Assembly (NCBI GenBank): GCA_947462815.1
Contig: CANHQR010000006.1
Coordinates: 21,959-85,958 of the forward strand
From: Pseudobdellovibrionaceae bacterium
GTDB taxonomy: Bacteria > Bdellovibrionota > Bdellovibrionia > Bdellovibrionales > JAMPXM01
Reading direction: 5' to 3'
Length of the DNA: 64,000 nucleotides
Shown: one piece after another, positions 34,956 to 44,037 of the stretch
Numbering within the stretch: position 1 is the first letter of the stretch
Layout of the letters: each line of letters begins with the position of its first letter
Program-made: the position numbers and the translations under genes
The notes under the pieces: model-generated
What the model was told of the DNA's origin: nothing
Databases searched by the model: none
What the model saw: the letters and a program-made list of their open reading frames with translations, nothing else

Positions 34956-35705
34956 TTAGGACTTATTCGACGTCATCGCCTTCAACAAATCAATAGGCAC
35001 GGGAAAGATAATCGTGCGCGTGTTGTCGTTGTTGGAGATCTCCGACAGTGTTTGCAAGTAAGCCAACTGCAAAGCCGAGGGCGAAGCCGCCAACTTATTG
35101 GAAGCTTCAGCCAGCTTTTCAGCTCGCTGCAATTCACCTTCGGCCGAGATCAATTTGGCGCGGCGTTCGCGCTCGGCTTCAGCCTGGCGAGCGATGGCCG
35201 ACTGCATCTCTTTGGGGAGGTCGATGTTCTTAACTTCGACAGCGGAAACTTTGACACCCCAAGGCTCAGTCTGCTTGTCGATCAACTCTTGCAGGCGAAG
35301 GTTAATCTTCTCGCGCTGATCCAAAATCTCATCCATCTGAAATTGACCCAAGACACTTCGCAATGTCGTCTGCGCCAGCTGGCTCGTCGCGTACAAGTAG
35401 TCCGTCACTTTCGAGATCGCTTGCTCGGCATCCGTCACACGAAAGTAAACGACCGCATTCACCTTGAGCGAAATGTTATCTTGCGTGATCACATCTTGAG
35501 GCGGCACATCCATGGTCACGGTTCGCAAATCGACGCGATAAAGTCGGTCAATGAAGGGGATGACAAAGACCAAACCCGGTCCGCGCGCCCCCACGCTTCG
35601 TCCCAGTCGCAAGATCACGCCTTTTTCCCATTCGCTCAAAACTTTGATTGCCGAAAACATCAACGAAGCGCCAAACACCAGCGCGAACATCAAAAGTGAA
35701 CCCAT
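34956..35705 (-). CDS. Slipin/stomatin-like SPFH membrane protein
   Basis: 249 residues: one N-terminal hydrophobic helix, then the SPFH domain. Blocks include [69 protein letters not shown] and the coiled-coil [19 protein letters not shown]. Typical slipin (p-stomatin), which forms membrane scaffolds. It follows the NfeD gene by about 30 bp, the conserved slipin-NfeD pairing in which the NfeD protease is thought to act on the slipin. ATG 35705 is chosen for AGGAG 8 nt upstream; a GTG at 35711 lies too close to that site. Confidence 0.92.
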   Translation of the reverse strand: MGSLLMFALVFGASLMFSAIKVLSEWEKGVILRLGRSVGARGPGLVFVIPFIDRLYRVDLRTVTMDVPPQDVITQDNISLKVNAVVYFRVTDAEQAISKVTDYLYATSQLAQTTLRSVLGQFQMDEILDQREKINLRLQELIDKQTEPWGVKVSAVEVKNIDLPKEMQSAIARQAEAERERRAKLISAEGELQRAEKLAEASNKLAASPSALQLAYLQTLSEISNNDNTRTIIFPVPIDLLKAMTSNKS

Positions 35706-35735
35706 CTTCACATCTCCTCGTTCAAGTTGAAAACC

Positions 35736-37091
35736 TTAGACCTTTGTAACTTTGAGTTTGAGTCCTTCACGACCGACGACCTTCACCGCGTCGCCGATCG
35801 CGAGTATCGAGTCGCACTCCACTTGCCAGATCTCTCCACGCAGCTCGACCGAGCCCTGTCGCGAGGCGATTCCTCCGCCCGATTTCACTTCATTGATTTG
35901 AACCGTCATACCAGTGAAATCATCTTCGGCGAGACTGCCCCTTCGACGGCGCACCGGTGCAAACACAAAGTAGCCAAACGCCAACAGCGTGATGCCGAAC
36001 ACAGCTGGCACACCCAGAGAGAGCCAAGGCGAGAGTTGAAGTCCTCCGCTGGCGGGATCAAACAAAAATACTGAGCCGATGCCGATGGCGATAATGCCGC
36101 CCACACCCAACGCGCCAAAACTCGGGATGAAAGCTTCCGCAATGAGAAATCCGACGCCCAAGCCAATGAGGCCCACCCCCCCCCACCCCACATCGAGCTT
36201 ATGGAAGGCGACGAGCGAAATGATCAGCAGCACGGCTCCGGCAACACCAGGAACCGTCGCGCCCGGATGTGTGATCTCAAAGTAGAGAAGTCCAAGCGCC
36301 GCGAGAAAAAGTAAATACGCCAGTTCGGGGTCAGCAAACAGACTCAGTGCCTTTTCTCGTAGATCCTTCTGCAGTCTCTCAACAGGAAGCGGTGAGAGAT
36401 CCTGAAGTACGAGCTTCTGATCATTGGGCATGGCGACACTTCGCCCTTGCGAGCGCTGCAGGAATTCTTCGCGACTAGCGACCACGAGATCCAGCCCCCC
36501 CGCGCGAAGTGCCGCTTCCGCGTCCAGACTCTGCGCCTCGGTGACGATCTTCTCGGCGAACTCGACACTGCGACCACGAAGTTTCGCGAGACCCGCCGAA
36601 AAACTGCGCGTGTCCTCCACCATTTTTTTTCGCAGATCATCCGAGAGCACTTGCCCATTGCCTAAAATCGGCGTTGCCGCTCCGAGGTTCGTCGCACGCA
36701 CGGCACCGGCCACATGACAGGCCTGAAGGATCAATGCTCCCGCACTGCCCGCATGCCCTCCCGCCGGAGCCACAAGGCACAACACCGGGCGAGGCGAAGC
36801 TAGAATTCGCTCTACAATTCGGCGCGTGGTCTCCAAAGACCCACCCGGCGTATTGATCTCAAGAAGCAAAGCCTCACAGCCCTTGATCTCTGCCTGACGC
36901 TCACCACGCTCGATGAAGTCCAAAGTTGCCGCGGTGATCGCCCCTTGCACTGGAATCTCGTAAACACAGTTGGCCCGCGCCAAACTTTCGCCGAAGAGAG
37001 TCAGACCGAACATCAAGTTGAGAGCCCATGCTCGACGTCCATTGATTTTGGTCCAAAGCTTCTTGATCAGGTCGCTGCGCCCCAAAACCAC
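35736..37091 (-). CDS. NfeD family membrane serine protease (long form)
   Basis: 451 residues in the long NfeD (NfeD1b) order. A signal peptide (likely cut after SLARA) precedes a ClpP-like domain: LLEINTPGGSLETTRRIV, GGHAGSAGALILQACHVA (nucleophile Ser in the AGSAG block) and LGAATPI. Four to five membrane helices follow (LLFLAALGLLYFEITHPG through FGITLLAFGYFVFAP) and then a C-terminal OB-fold domain (GSVELRGEIWQVE). It forms an operon with the slipin. GTG 37091 is preferred because GGGAGG sits 4 nt upstream and it gives a normal signal peptide; a TTG at 37157 would add 22 residues. Confidence 0.88.
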   Translation of the reverse strand: MVLGRSDLIKKLWTKINGRRAWALNLMFGLTLFGESLARANCVYEIPVQGAITAATLDFIERGERQAEIKGCEALLLEINTPGGSLETTRRIVERILASPRPVLCLVAPAGGHAGSAGALILQACHVAGAVRATNLGAATPILGNGQVLSDDLRKKMVEDTRSFSAGLAKLRGRSVEFAEKIVTEAQSLDAEAALRAGGLDLVVASREEFLQRSQGRSVAMPNDQKLVLQDLSPLPVERLQKDLREKALSLFADPELAYLLFLAALGLLYFEITHPGATVPGVAGAVLLIISLVAFHKLDVGWGGVGLIGLGVGFLIAEAFIPSFGALGVGGIIAIGIGSVFLFDPASGGLQLSPWLSLGVPAVFGITLLAFGYFVFAPVRRRRGSLAEDDFTGMTVQINEVKSGGGIASRQGSVELRGEIWQVECDSILAIGDAVKVVGREGLKLKVTKV

Positions 37092-37247
37092 CAAGCCTCC
37101 CGTGCCCCGCTGCTCTTGAATTTCCTGGGGGAAACATTCCCCCGAAACCGCCCGCAATCATGCGGAGGCCCAAAACCAGCGGCTCGAGAAACTCTATTCG
37201 CTGGACTTTAGGCTAAACAAATCAGATGCAACGCAATATGAAGCAAA

Positions 37248-37793
37248 TCACGTTCGCTTAAACGAAGCACAGGCCGAGCGGATTTCCGCCCATGCTTGTT
37301 TTTTAAGCGCCGGACTCTGAAACAGCTCGGCCAATGAAGGCAGGAGGCGAAGCTGCGATCCCCAGCGCCCTGAGGCCTGAGAGTCCGCTCCAAATCCGAT
37401 AATCACATCATTCGAAGCCAAGGCGGAAAGATCCGTCTCCTCGGCACACCAGTGAAGATGGGGAGGCGACGGGTTGGGCCACTGAGGAGCCTTTGCCGGA
37501 TCAGCCAACGGCGCGGTCACCACCAGTTGCGCGATCGCTTGCTCCAATTTTTCAGCCATCTCTCGCAACTTAAGAAGATGTGCACTCGGCCTTTTGAGGT
37601 GCCCTCCACAATCCCAAAGCCAGATCCTCGGCGCCGAGCTCTCCAGGTTGCCAGAAGCACTGGCCGACACACTGGCCGACACACTGCTCGATGCACGAAC
37701 TGAACTTCGCGAGGCGTCGATGACTAAGACTTCAGTCGAGAGGCGCTCCACACCTAAGACGCGCTCCAAATAGTTTTGTAGATCAGCTCGCAT
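37248..37793 (-). CDS. Hypothetical protein with repeat-encoded linker
   Basis: 181 residues, no family recognised and no export signal. Residues 1-28 and about 55-181 look folded (VERLSTEVLVIDAS, RIWLWDCGGHLKRPS, ASNDVIIGFGADS, LLPSLAELFQSPAL). Between them is a Ser/Ala/Val linker (SVSASVSASASG) encoded by three 12-bp units at 37659-37694 (ACTGGCCGACAC twice, then a degenerate copy), in frame. The ribosome site before ATG 37793 is weak. It sits 156 bp upstream of the NfeD start on the same strand, so a link to that cluster is possible. Function not inferred. Confidence 0.6.
   Translation of the reverse strand: MRADLQNYLERVLGVERLSTEVLVIDASRSSVRASSSVSASVSASASGNLESSAPRIWLWDCGGHLKRPSAHLLKLREMAEKLEQAIAQLVVTAPLADPAKAPQWPNPSPPHLHWCAEETDLSALASNDVIIGFGADSQASGRWGSQLRLLPSLAELFQSPALKKQAWAEIRSACASFKRT
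37659..37694. repeat. 12-bp in-frame tandem repeat
   Basis: ACTGGCCGACAC twice in perfect tandem, then ACTGCTCGATGC. It encodes the Ser-Val-Ser-Ala type linker of the overlapping hypothetical protein; the period keeps the frame. Confidence 0.8.
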
Positions 37794-37961
37794 GCGCTGG
37801 TCATAACCAGCTGTTGCCGGCGCGGCAAATTTTTCCTCTCGAGTTCAAGACCCACTGCGCCGAAAGAGACTTTGTGCAGGATGGCGAGCGACCGCCGAAG
37901 GATTCGGTGAGCTTCGAGCCAGGCACGAGCTTCTTTGACTCAGCAGCCAGCAGGAGGACAC

Positions 37962-38252
37962 ATGGCCAACGACAACATCACAGGACGAGCTCCCGTAATT
38001 CCGACATCCGATGAAACGCCGCTAGAAGCGCGAATTTTGGAGGCGTCTCAAGCCGCCGGCGATTCTCCGATCAATCGCCGCGAGGAATTCCTTCGCGATC
38101 AAACACAATGCTGCCTATGCGGCGAGGCTTTGACGTTCACTCACAAAATTGAAATGAGCGAAGAGCCCATCCCGAAAATGCTCATGCGAGAAGAAGCCCA
38201 TTGCCCCACTTGCCGAATTCCCTTGCGACGCGAGCGTCACGCCATTCAGTAA
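37962..38252 (+). CDS. Small zinc-ribbon protein
   Basis: 96 residues, cytoplasmic. An Asp/Glu/Arg-rich helical N-terminal half (EARILEASQAA, RREEFLRDQ) is followed by CCLCGEALTFTHKIEMSE and HCPTCRIPLRRERH, giving two CxxC pairs about 40 residues apart for one zinc. No named family recognised; similar small zinc-ribbon proteins are frequent in Bdellovibrionota genomes, from memory only. ATG 37962 has GGAGG 5 nt upstream. The next gene starts 11 bp later, so the two are co-transcribed. Confidence 0.75.
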   Translation: MANDNITGRAPVIPTSDETPLEARILEASQAAGDSPINRREEFLRDQTQCCLCGEALTFTHKIEMSEEPIPKMLMREEAHCPTCRIPLRRERHAIQ

Positions 38253-38263
38253 GGGTCTCCCGC

Positions 38264-39088
38264 ATGCGTTTCTCTCACGAAATGCTTCGCACCCTCAGGT
38301 GTCGAATCCCGACGCGGATCGCGTTGGCTTGGATCCTGAAGGCTTGGATCCTGAAGCTGAATTTGAAGCTGAATTGGAAGCTGAATTGGAAGCTGATTGG
38401 GATCCTGAATTGCGTACTGAAATGCATACTGATTTGCGTACTGATTTGCACATCCATAGCGTGCACGAAGGGCTTCAAACCCGATGACACTTGCTCACCC
38501 CATGTGGCTCAAGGCGAAGACCTCATGGACGATCAAAAATGGACTGAGGCCGAGCGGACTCTCCTGCAAGCCTTGGAGCATTGCCGCGAGGTCCGTCAAG
38601 GCGGCACCTATCCCTCCATGACCTTGGCGACGCTCTACTTTCGGCAGCGCCGGTTTGTCGACGCTGTTCCTTACTTCGAATCTGCCATTCAAAGCGACCC
38701 GCAACTTGCTTTGGCCCACGTGAACTTATCCGCCAGTCTGCTGGAGGCAAAACGCTACGATGAGAGCATTCGCGGCGCTCAGCGCGCCCTCAAAATCTTG
38801 CAAGGTCAACCCGGCAGCGAGGCGAGCAAAGGCAAGCTCAACTACAACATCGGTCTGGCGATCTACGACAAATTTGCCGAACAACAGCCCCGCCGGGTGG
38901 GCCAAGCCGAGCCCTACCTCAAAGAAGCCTCACGCTTGCTTCCGGACTTTGGCGGCGCTGACTTTTTGCTCGGTACGATCGCCGAGATCATTCACGAAAA
39001 CACCGATTTGGCTCGCTCCCACTTCGCCAAGGCCTGCGAACGCGGCGATCAAATTGCCTGCTCCGCCAAACGCCGCGGTTCAAACTAA
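38264..39088 (+). CDS. TPR-containing lipoprotein with repeat-built signal peptide
   Basis: 274 residues. An unusually long signal region of about 70 residues ends in a lipobox (CTSIACTKG). The mature part has tetratricopeptide-like helices: EDLMDDQKWTEAERTLLQALEHC, LATLYFRQRRFVDAVPYFESA, ALAHVNLSASLLEAKRYDESI, and LKEASRLLPDFGGADFLLGT. A scaffold role at the envelope is likely, partner unknown. The signal h-region is encoded by 12- and 15-bp tandem repeats (WILKAWILK, KLNWKLNWK). The stop interlocks with that of the convergent cyclase (CTAA, 39085-39088). ATG 38264 lies 11 bp after the zinc-ribbon stop. Confidence 0.8.
   Translation: MRFSHEMLRTLRCRIPTRIALAWILKAWILKLNLKLNWKLNWKLIGILNCVLKCILICVLICTSIACTKGFKPDDTCSPHVAQGEDLMDDQKWTEAERTLLQALEHCREVRQGGTYPSMTLATLYFRQRRFVDAVPYFESAIQSDPQLALAHVNLSASLLEAKRYDESIRGAQRALKILQGQPGSEASKGKLNYNIGLAIYDKFAEQQPRRVGQAEPYLKEASRLLPDFGGADFLLGTIAEIIHENTDLARSHFAKACERGDQIACSAKRRGSN
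38326..38449. repeat. In-frame tandem repeats encoding a signal peptide
   Basis: Two perfect 15-bp units GGCTTGGATCCTGAA (38326-38355); then 12-bp units GCTGAATTTGAA, GCTGAATTGGAA, GCTGAATTGGAA (38356-38391); then GTACTGAAATGC, ATACTGATTTGC, GTACTGATTTGC (38414-38449). All periods are multiples of three, so copy-number change would lengthen or shorten the lipoprotein signal peptide without a frameshift. Confidence 0.9.
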
Positions 39089-41790
39089 AATTTTGTGGAA
39101 GCCGGCGGCTCGCCTAAAAGACGGCGACTTGGACCATCTTGGGGATAGCGCTTTAAAAACTCCAGAAGAAATTCTCGAGCCTCTTGCTTCGCGTTTCTTT
39201 CCGAAGCTTGCAGCGCCTGCTCAAACAGCTTGAGATCTTCATCCGTAAAGGGATGTCGATCACCAAACTCAGGATGATCCAATAGCTCATAGACCTGCAC
39301 GGCGTCCTGCTTACCCCGTAAGGTCACTCGCTCAATTCGTCGCACGCGAAACCGGGAATCGCGCCGCGAGAGTTCCGCTAAAGTACCCTGACTGATGAGA
39401 ATTCGGACTCCATACTCTTTCGTGAGACCTTGAATCCGCGCCGCCGTATTCACTCCATCACCCATGATGGTGTAATTCCGAAGCCGCTCGGAACCAACGT
39501 TGCCCACCGCCATATCGCCAGAATGTAACCCGATGCCGATCTCAAGACTCGGTAGCCCCTCAAGCTTGAACTTCTCATTCACACCACGCAAACGACCCAA
39601 GGACTCCAGCGCGCAACGGGCCGCTCTCACGGCATGATCTTCTTGACGACCTGGCGCTCCAAAAAATGCCATGATGCCATCGCCGAGAAACTTATCCAAA
39701 GTTCCACCATTGGTGAAAATCACTTCGGTCATCGGCTCGAAGTAGGAGTTCAACATCTCGACAAGCCGCGCCGGATCCAGAAATTCCGAGAGGCTCGTGA
39801 ACTGACGAATGTCGGAGAAAAAAGCGGTTAACTCGCGTTTTTCTCCGCCCAACTCAACTTGTCGACCTTCGCTCGTCAGAAGCTCCACAACGCTTGGAGC
39901 CACGTAGCGAGAAAACGTCGCACGAATCGTCTTGGTCCTCGCCGATTCAATCGCCGTCTTAAACAGCAAGAGAGTGAAGGCGCTCAAACCGATTTGCAAA
40001 ATGACCGGTAGTAACGTGGTCTCCGCGTGGAGCTGACGGAACAACCATGCGACATCGATCGCCCAGAGTCCGCCGACCAAAAAGGTCGCCACCCCCAACA
40101 AGACAAAGCCGCCAGACTTCCACGCGGTCCACGTCAACATAAGGCCGACCGACAGACTCGCCAAGAGAAGAATCCACGTCTCGGTCTTGAGTGAGCGCAA
40201 ACCATCTCCACTGAGCAGATTGTCGAGGGCGTGGGCGTGAATCTCCACACCCGGAAAATCCTTGAGAAAGGGGGTGGGCCGCAAGTCATAGTTTCCAATC
40301 GCGGTCACACCTAAGATGACAATTGAATCTTCCAACAGTTCGCGCTGGTCTTCACCCACGGCATCGGTGGATCCCGCCCGATGCACCGTCACCGACTTTC
40401 TCTCACGTAAAATATCCGACGCTTGAAGATGCGGAAACGAGTAGCGTGATCCTCGCCAATTCAAACGCAAGCTTCCTTGAACATCCGTATCGATCACTTC
40501 GCCCCGCTCAAAGCCTTCATCGGCACGAGCCACCTTAACTTGCCCAATTCCCCGCACGCGATCTTTGCGTTGCTGAGTTTCAACGCGCCATTGGCGATCT
40601 CGCAAGAGGCTGAAGGTTTTTGAGGCCAAGGGCAGTACACCCTGATCGCCGATCAGGAAGAATAACGGATAGCGGCGGCATTGCCCGTCCTGATCCAACT
40701 CGAGATTAAACATCGCATGATGCCGAGCCACTTCGGCGATTCGCGTGACGTTCGGCACGAGCTCCGAATAGACAGGATACAAGAGCTTTCCGGAGAGCTC
40801 TTTAAACTTCTCGATACTTTCCCGTGTCGGCAAGGACTGGAGCAGTTGATGCTCAGGCGTTTTCTCTCGACCCACCAAGACCGACCAGTCCTTCATCCAA
40901 ACATTTTCAAAGTAGGGATCGGCCGTACCCAGTTCGATGCTTTCGGCATTGGGCGCTTGCAAAAAACGCCGACAGTACTCAGCCCAAATTCTTCGCCTTC
41001 GATCAATGCTTTCAGACTGTCCTTGATCCCTGAAGATATCTTGAAAGTAGCGATCAAAATAAACGCGGTACTCAATACTCTGCCAGAGCTGAACGCTAAG
41101 ATGATCCAAATCAGCCATCATCAAGGCGGCCGCGGGATCTGTCGAAGTGGCCGCCACAAAACACGGGATCTTGTAGGCGGGCTCATTCTGCGCGCCCAAA
41201 AACGTGTTGCCGAGTATGATCTTGTCTTTGTGTTTTTCAATCACTCGTCGGAGCTGCTCATCGCCATCTAAGCGCTGAACTTCGTCTGCTGTCAGCTGCA
41301 AGCGCTCCGGCCCCACCACGGCCTGAAGGCGCTCAACGAGGTTGTGTTCTTCTTCGCTAAAGGTCATATCGAGAGCGATGACTTTTGGATTGTAAAATGC
41401 GACTCGCTCGATGAGCTCAGCCATCACCGAACGCGGCCAGGGCCAGCGTCCTTGATCGCGAACGGACTCGTCATCGATGGCGACGATGCGAATCTTGTGT
41501 CGATCATCCGTCGGGCGGCGAAACTCTTTGCGATAGACGTAGGCCCAATCTTCAAGCTGCCTCAGCCAGGCTCGACGAGGGTGTCCCGAGTCCTCTTGAA
41601 GGCTCCACCCCAAAGTGAGGCAACTGATCAGGGTCAAAAGAAGTCCAACACTCAGGATCGTCCATCTTTCTGTGAGTTGATTGAGCTGGGAGCGAGACCC
41701 CGCTCGCGAGGAGGCTGGAGCTCCTCGCCCGACCCTAGAGAGTGCGGAGATCACTTGTTGACCGAGCTTCGCCAATCTCGCCAAGGCCAT
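39085..41790 (-). CDS. CHASE2-domain class III adenylate cyclase
   Basis: 901 residues: membrane helix near 43-65, an extracytoplasmic CHASE2 sensor (IRIVAIDDESVRDQGRWPWPR, VIALDMTFSEEE, PFLKDFPGVEIHAHALDNLL), three more helices, then a class III cyclase domain. Catalytic residues are present: metal Asp in AFFSDIRQFTS and DKFLGDGIMAFFGAP, base-selecting Lys (TLDKF) and Asp (IMGDGVN), transition-state Asn and Arg (GVNTAARI). The Lys/Asp pair points to ATP as substrate and cAMP as product. A short helical tail follows. ATG 41790 is preceded by a G-rich stretch. Tandem repeats fill the DNA upstream. Confidence 0.92.
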   Translation of the reverse strand: MALARLAKLGQQVISALSRVGRGAPASSRAGSRSQLNQLTERWTILSVGLLLTLISCLTLGWSLQEDSGHPRRAWLRQLEDWAYVYRKEFRRPTDDRHKIRIVAIDDESVRDQGRWPWPRSVMAELIERVAFYNPKVIALDMTFSEEEHNLVERLQAVVGPERLQLTADEVQRLDGDEQLRRVIEKHKDKIILGNTFLGAQNEPAYKIPCFVAATSTDPAAALMMADLDHLSVQLWQSIEYRVYFDRYFQDIFRDQGQSESIDRRRRIWAEYCRRFLQAPNAESIELGTADPYFENVWMKDWSVLVGREKTPEHQLLQSLPTRESIEKFKELSGKLLYPVYSELVPNVTRIAEVARHHAMFNLELDQDGQCRRYPLFFLIGDQGVLPLASKTFSLLRDRQWRVETQQRKDRVRGIGQVKVARADEGFERGEVIDTDVQGSLRLNWRGSRYSFPHLQASDILRERKSVTVHRAGSTDAVGEDQRELLEDSIVILGVTAIGNYDLRPTPFLKDFPGVEIHAHALDNLLSGDGLRSLKTETWILLLASLSVGLMLTWTAWKSGGFVLLGVATFLVGGLWAIDVAWLFRQLHAETTLLPVILQIGLSAFTLLLFKTAIESARTKTIRATFSRYVAPSVVELLTSEGRQVELGGEKRELTAFFSDIRQFTSLSEFLDPARLVEMLNSYFEPMTEVIFTNGGTLDKFLGDGIMAFFGAPGRQEDHAVRAARCALESLGRLRGVNEKFKLEGLPSLEIGIGLHSGDMAVGNVGSERLRNYTIMGDGVNTAARIQGLTKEYGVRILISQGTLAELSRRDSRFRVRRIERVTLRGKQDAVQVYELLDHPEFGDRHPFTDEDLKLFEQALQASERNAKQEAREFLLEFLKRYPQDGPSRRLLGEPPASTKF

Positions 41791-41826
41791 CCCCCACTCA
41801 TCACTTGCAACGACGCTCGCTCAGAT

Positions 41827-41934
41827 GATCTCGAACGTGATCTCGAACGTGATCTCGAACGTGATTTCGAGCGTGATTTCGAACGTGATCATTGAACCGA
41901 TTCTTGAGCCGATTCTTGAACCGATTCTTGAACC
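41827..41934. repeat. Two blocks of 12-bp tandem repeats
   Basis: Five 12-bp units at 41827-41886 (GATCTCGAACGT three times, GATTTCGAGCGT, GATTTCGAACGT), then three at 41899-41934 (GATTCTTGAGCC, GATTCTTGAACC twice). They lie in the 266-bp gap between the uvrC stop and the cyclase start, that is, in the leader of the cyclase. Frames on both strands can be read through them (an Asp-His-Val-Arg repeat on the minus strand), but none has a ribosome site. Confidence 0.9.
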
Positions 41935-42056
41935 GATCCGGAACCTCAGTCTTCAAAGAGCCGATCAAGCGATTGGCCAATCGACCGATCCATAGTCCAG
42001 ATTTCAACCTGTTCTCTCTTGCAGCTCAAGACGCAGTGCTTTGACCCACCCACATC

Positions 42057-43982
42057 CTAAGACTCGCCCTCCGACTCTGTGCCCAGATCGGCCTCTTCGA
42101 CAGAGTCCAAGTGCCGCGCTTCTCGCAAAAACTCCAACAGAGCCTCTGCCGAAGGACGATTGAAACCAGGAAGCTCCACCAGTTCTTCAACATCGGCCGC
42201 CCGAATTTCGTCGATTGATTTAAAGCGTGTCAGCAATGACTTTTTTCGCTGCGGCCCCAATCGCGGAACGGAGTCCAATTCGCTTTCAATCGAGCTGGCC
42301 TCTCGAAGCTTGCGGTGAAACTGAATGGCAAATCGATGGGCCTCATCGCGAAGACTCACAAGAATCCGAAACGCCTCACTCCCCGGCCGAAACACGACCG
42401 GGTTTTGACGACCCGGCAGGAAGAATCGCTCCTCGGTCGCCTTCACTTCACTGGATCGAAAATCGCCTTGTGTTCGAGCCTTAGCCAAGCCCACAACCGG
42501 CAAATCCTGACGACCCAGCTCCTTTAGAACCTCTACAGCTACGGCCAATTGCCCCTTGCCCCCATCGACCACAATCAGCTGAGGATCATCCCACTCACGA
42601 TGCGCTAAACGACGCGACAAAACCTCGCGCATCGACGCAAAGTCGTTGATTCCATCCACCGAGCGAAGTTTATAGCGTCGATATTGGTCCTTGTTCGGAA
42701 CCCCATCCTCAAACACGACCTGGCTGGCGACTGTCTCTGCCCCTTGAAAATTGGAAATATCGAAGCATTCAATTCGCGTCGGCCGACTCGGCAACTTGAG
42801 GCGCTCTTGGATCTCATCGAGAGCCGCGTCCTTGTCCCGAGACTTGGATACGTGCTCTTCGAAATGTTTTTGCGCATTTTGCTGAGCGAGCTCCAACAAG
42901 CGATGTCCCACCGGCGTCGTGGGAAACTTGACTCGCACCTTCTGCCCACCGGAACGCTCCGCGAGCAGATCCTCAAGGAGTGCCATCAAATCGCGACCCA
43001 GGTCGACCGGTAGCCAAACTTCATCCGGAATAAATTCTTCGTCATAGTACTGGTTGATAAAACTCACCAACCATTCGCGCGGATCTTCCTCCGCCGATTG
43101 AGGATCCAACAAGGGTAAGAAGTGTCCTCGGGTGCCGATCACACGCCCTGCACGAATATGCAGCGTCTCCACAAGAGTTCCTCGCTCGTCTCCCGCAAAG
43201 CCCAAGACGTCTTGATCGAGTTCGCTGGTGTCGTTGACGACGGACTGGCGCTCCAAGATCTTTTCAATGGCCTGGATCGAGTCTCGCAGTCGGGCCGCGG
43301 CCTCAAAGCGCTCTTCGGCACTGGCCGCCTTCATACGGCGAGTCAGCTCCTTGACGGTCTGTTTATCTTTGCCGCGCAAAAACTGAACAGCCTGCTTCAC
43401 ATCCTCTGCATACTCGCTCGCCGTCACCAATTTCACACATGGCGCTGTACAGCGACCGATCTGATGCGTGAGACATGGCCGGCGCCGAGACGCCATGAAC
43501 GCATCTTTGCAATCGCGAATCTGAAAGGTGTGATTCAAAAATCGAATAGTTCCCCACACCGCCTGGCCACTCAGGTAGGGTCCAAAATAGAGCGAGCCAT
43601 CTTTTTTGACCTTACGAGCCAGATAGAGACGAGGGAACTCATCGGTCATCGACACGCGAATGTAGGGGTAGGATTTGTCGTCCTTGAGCCGAATGTTGTA
43701 TCGAGGCCGATACTTTTTGATCAGTGAGGCCTCCAACAAGAATGCCTCGACCTCGGTTCTCGTCAAAATGGTGTCGATACTGTGAATCTGACGAACCAAG
43801 AACTTGGTCTTGGGCGAATGGTCTTGGGAGTCGGAAAAATAGCTGCGGACACGTGCTCGCAGATTTTTCGCCTTGCCGACATAGATTATTTTTTCCGCCT
43901 CATTCTTCATGAGGTAGACGCCCGGATGCTGAGGGAACTCCTTAATTCGCTCGCGAAGCTCATCACGACGTTCATTTTTCAT
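42057..43982 (-). CDS. uvrC: UvrABC excinuclease subunit C
   Basis: 641 residues, the dual-incision nuclease of nucleotide excision repair. GIY-YIG domain at the N-terminus (HPGVYLMKNEAEKIIYVGKAKNLRARV), the Cys-rich HQIGRCTAPCVK, UVR domain (AASAEERFEAAARLRDSI) that contacts UvrB, RNase H-like second nuclease (ECFDISNFQGAE, VDGGKGQLAV) and C-terminal helix-hairpin-helix (VPRLGPQRKKSLL). Full length. ATG 43982 has GAGG 8 nt upstream. Lies 55 bp downstream of uvrB in the same operon. Confidence 0.98.
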   Translation of the reverse strand: MKNERRDELRERIKEFPQHPGVYLMKNEAEKIIYVGKAKNLRARVRSYFSDSQDHSPKTKFLVRQIHSIDTILTRTEVEAFLLEASLIKKYRPRYNIRLKDDKSYPYIRVSMTDEFPRLYLARKVKKDGSLYFGPYLSGQAVWGTIRFLNHTFQIRDCKDAFMASRRRPCLTHQIGRCTAPCVKLVTASEYAEDVKQAVQFLRGKDKQTVKELTRRMKAASAEERFEAAARLRDSIQAIEKILERQSVVNDTSELDQDVLGFAGDERGTLVETLHIRAGRVIGTRGHFLPLLDPQSAEEDPREWLVSFINQYYDEEFIPDEVWLPVDLGRDLMALLEDLLAERSGGQKVRVKFPTTPVGHRLLELAQQNAQKHFEEHVSKSRDKDAALDEIQERLKLPSRPTRIECFDISNFQGAETVASQVVFEDGVPNKDQYRRYKLRSVDGINDFASMREVLSRRLAHREWDDPQLIVVDGGKGQLAVAVEVLKELGRQDLPVVGLAKARTQGDFRSSEVKATEERFFLPGRQNPVVFRPGSEAFRILVSLRDEAHRFAIQFHRKLREASSIESELDSVPRLGPQRKKSLLTRFKSIDEIRAADVEELVELPGFNRPSAEALLEFLREARHLDSVEEADLGTESEGES

Positions 43983-44037
43983 CGAACAGCCTCAGCAGAT
44001 CGCAACCAAATTGAAGTCAAGCGCCGAGCCTTGCTCA

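Noticed and set aside
34926..35699. Plus-strand open frame of 257 codons opposite the slipin gene
   Set aside because: Antisense shadow of a well-recognised SPFH protein.
41827..41934. Possible CRISPR array
   Set aside because: The units are only 12 bp and directly contiguous with no spacers; no cas genes nearby.
41801..42007. Minus-strand frame reading through the 12-bp repeats (Arg-Asp-His-Val type repeat)
   Set aside because: No ribosome site, no start context, and the frame is a by-product of a 12-bp period, which is open in several frames.
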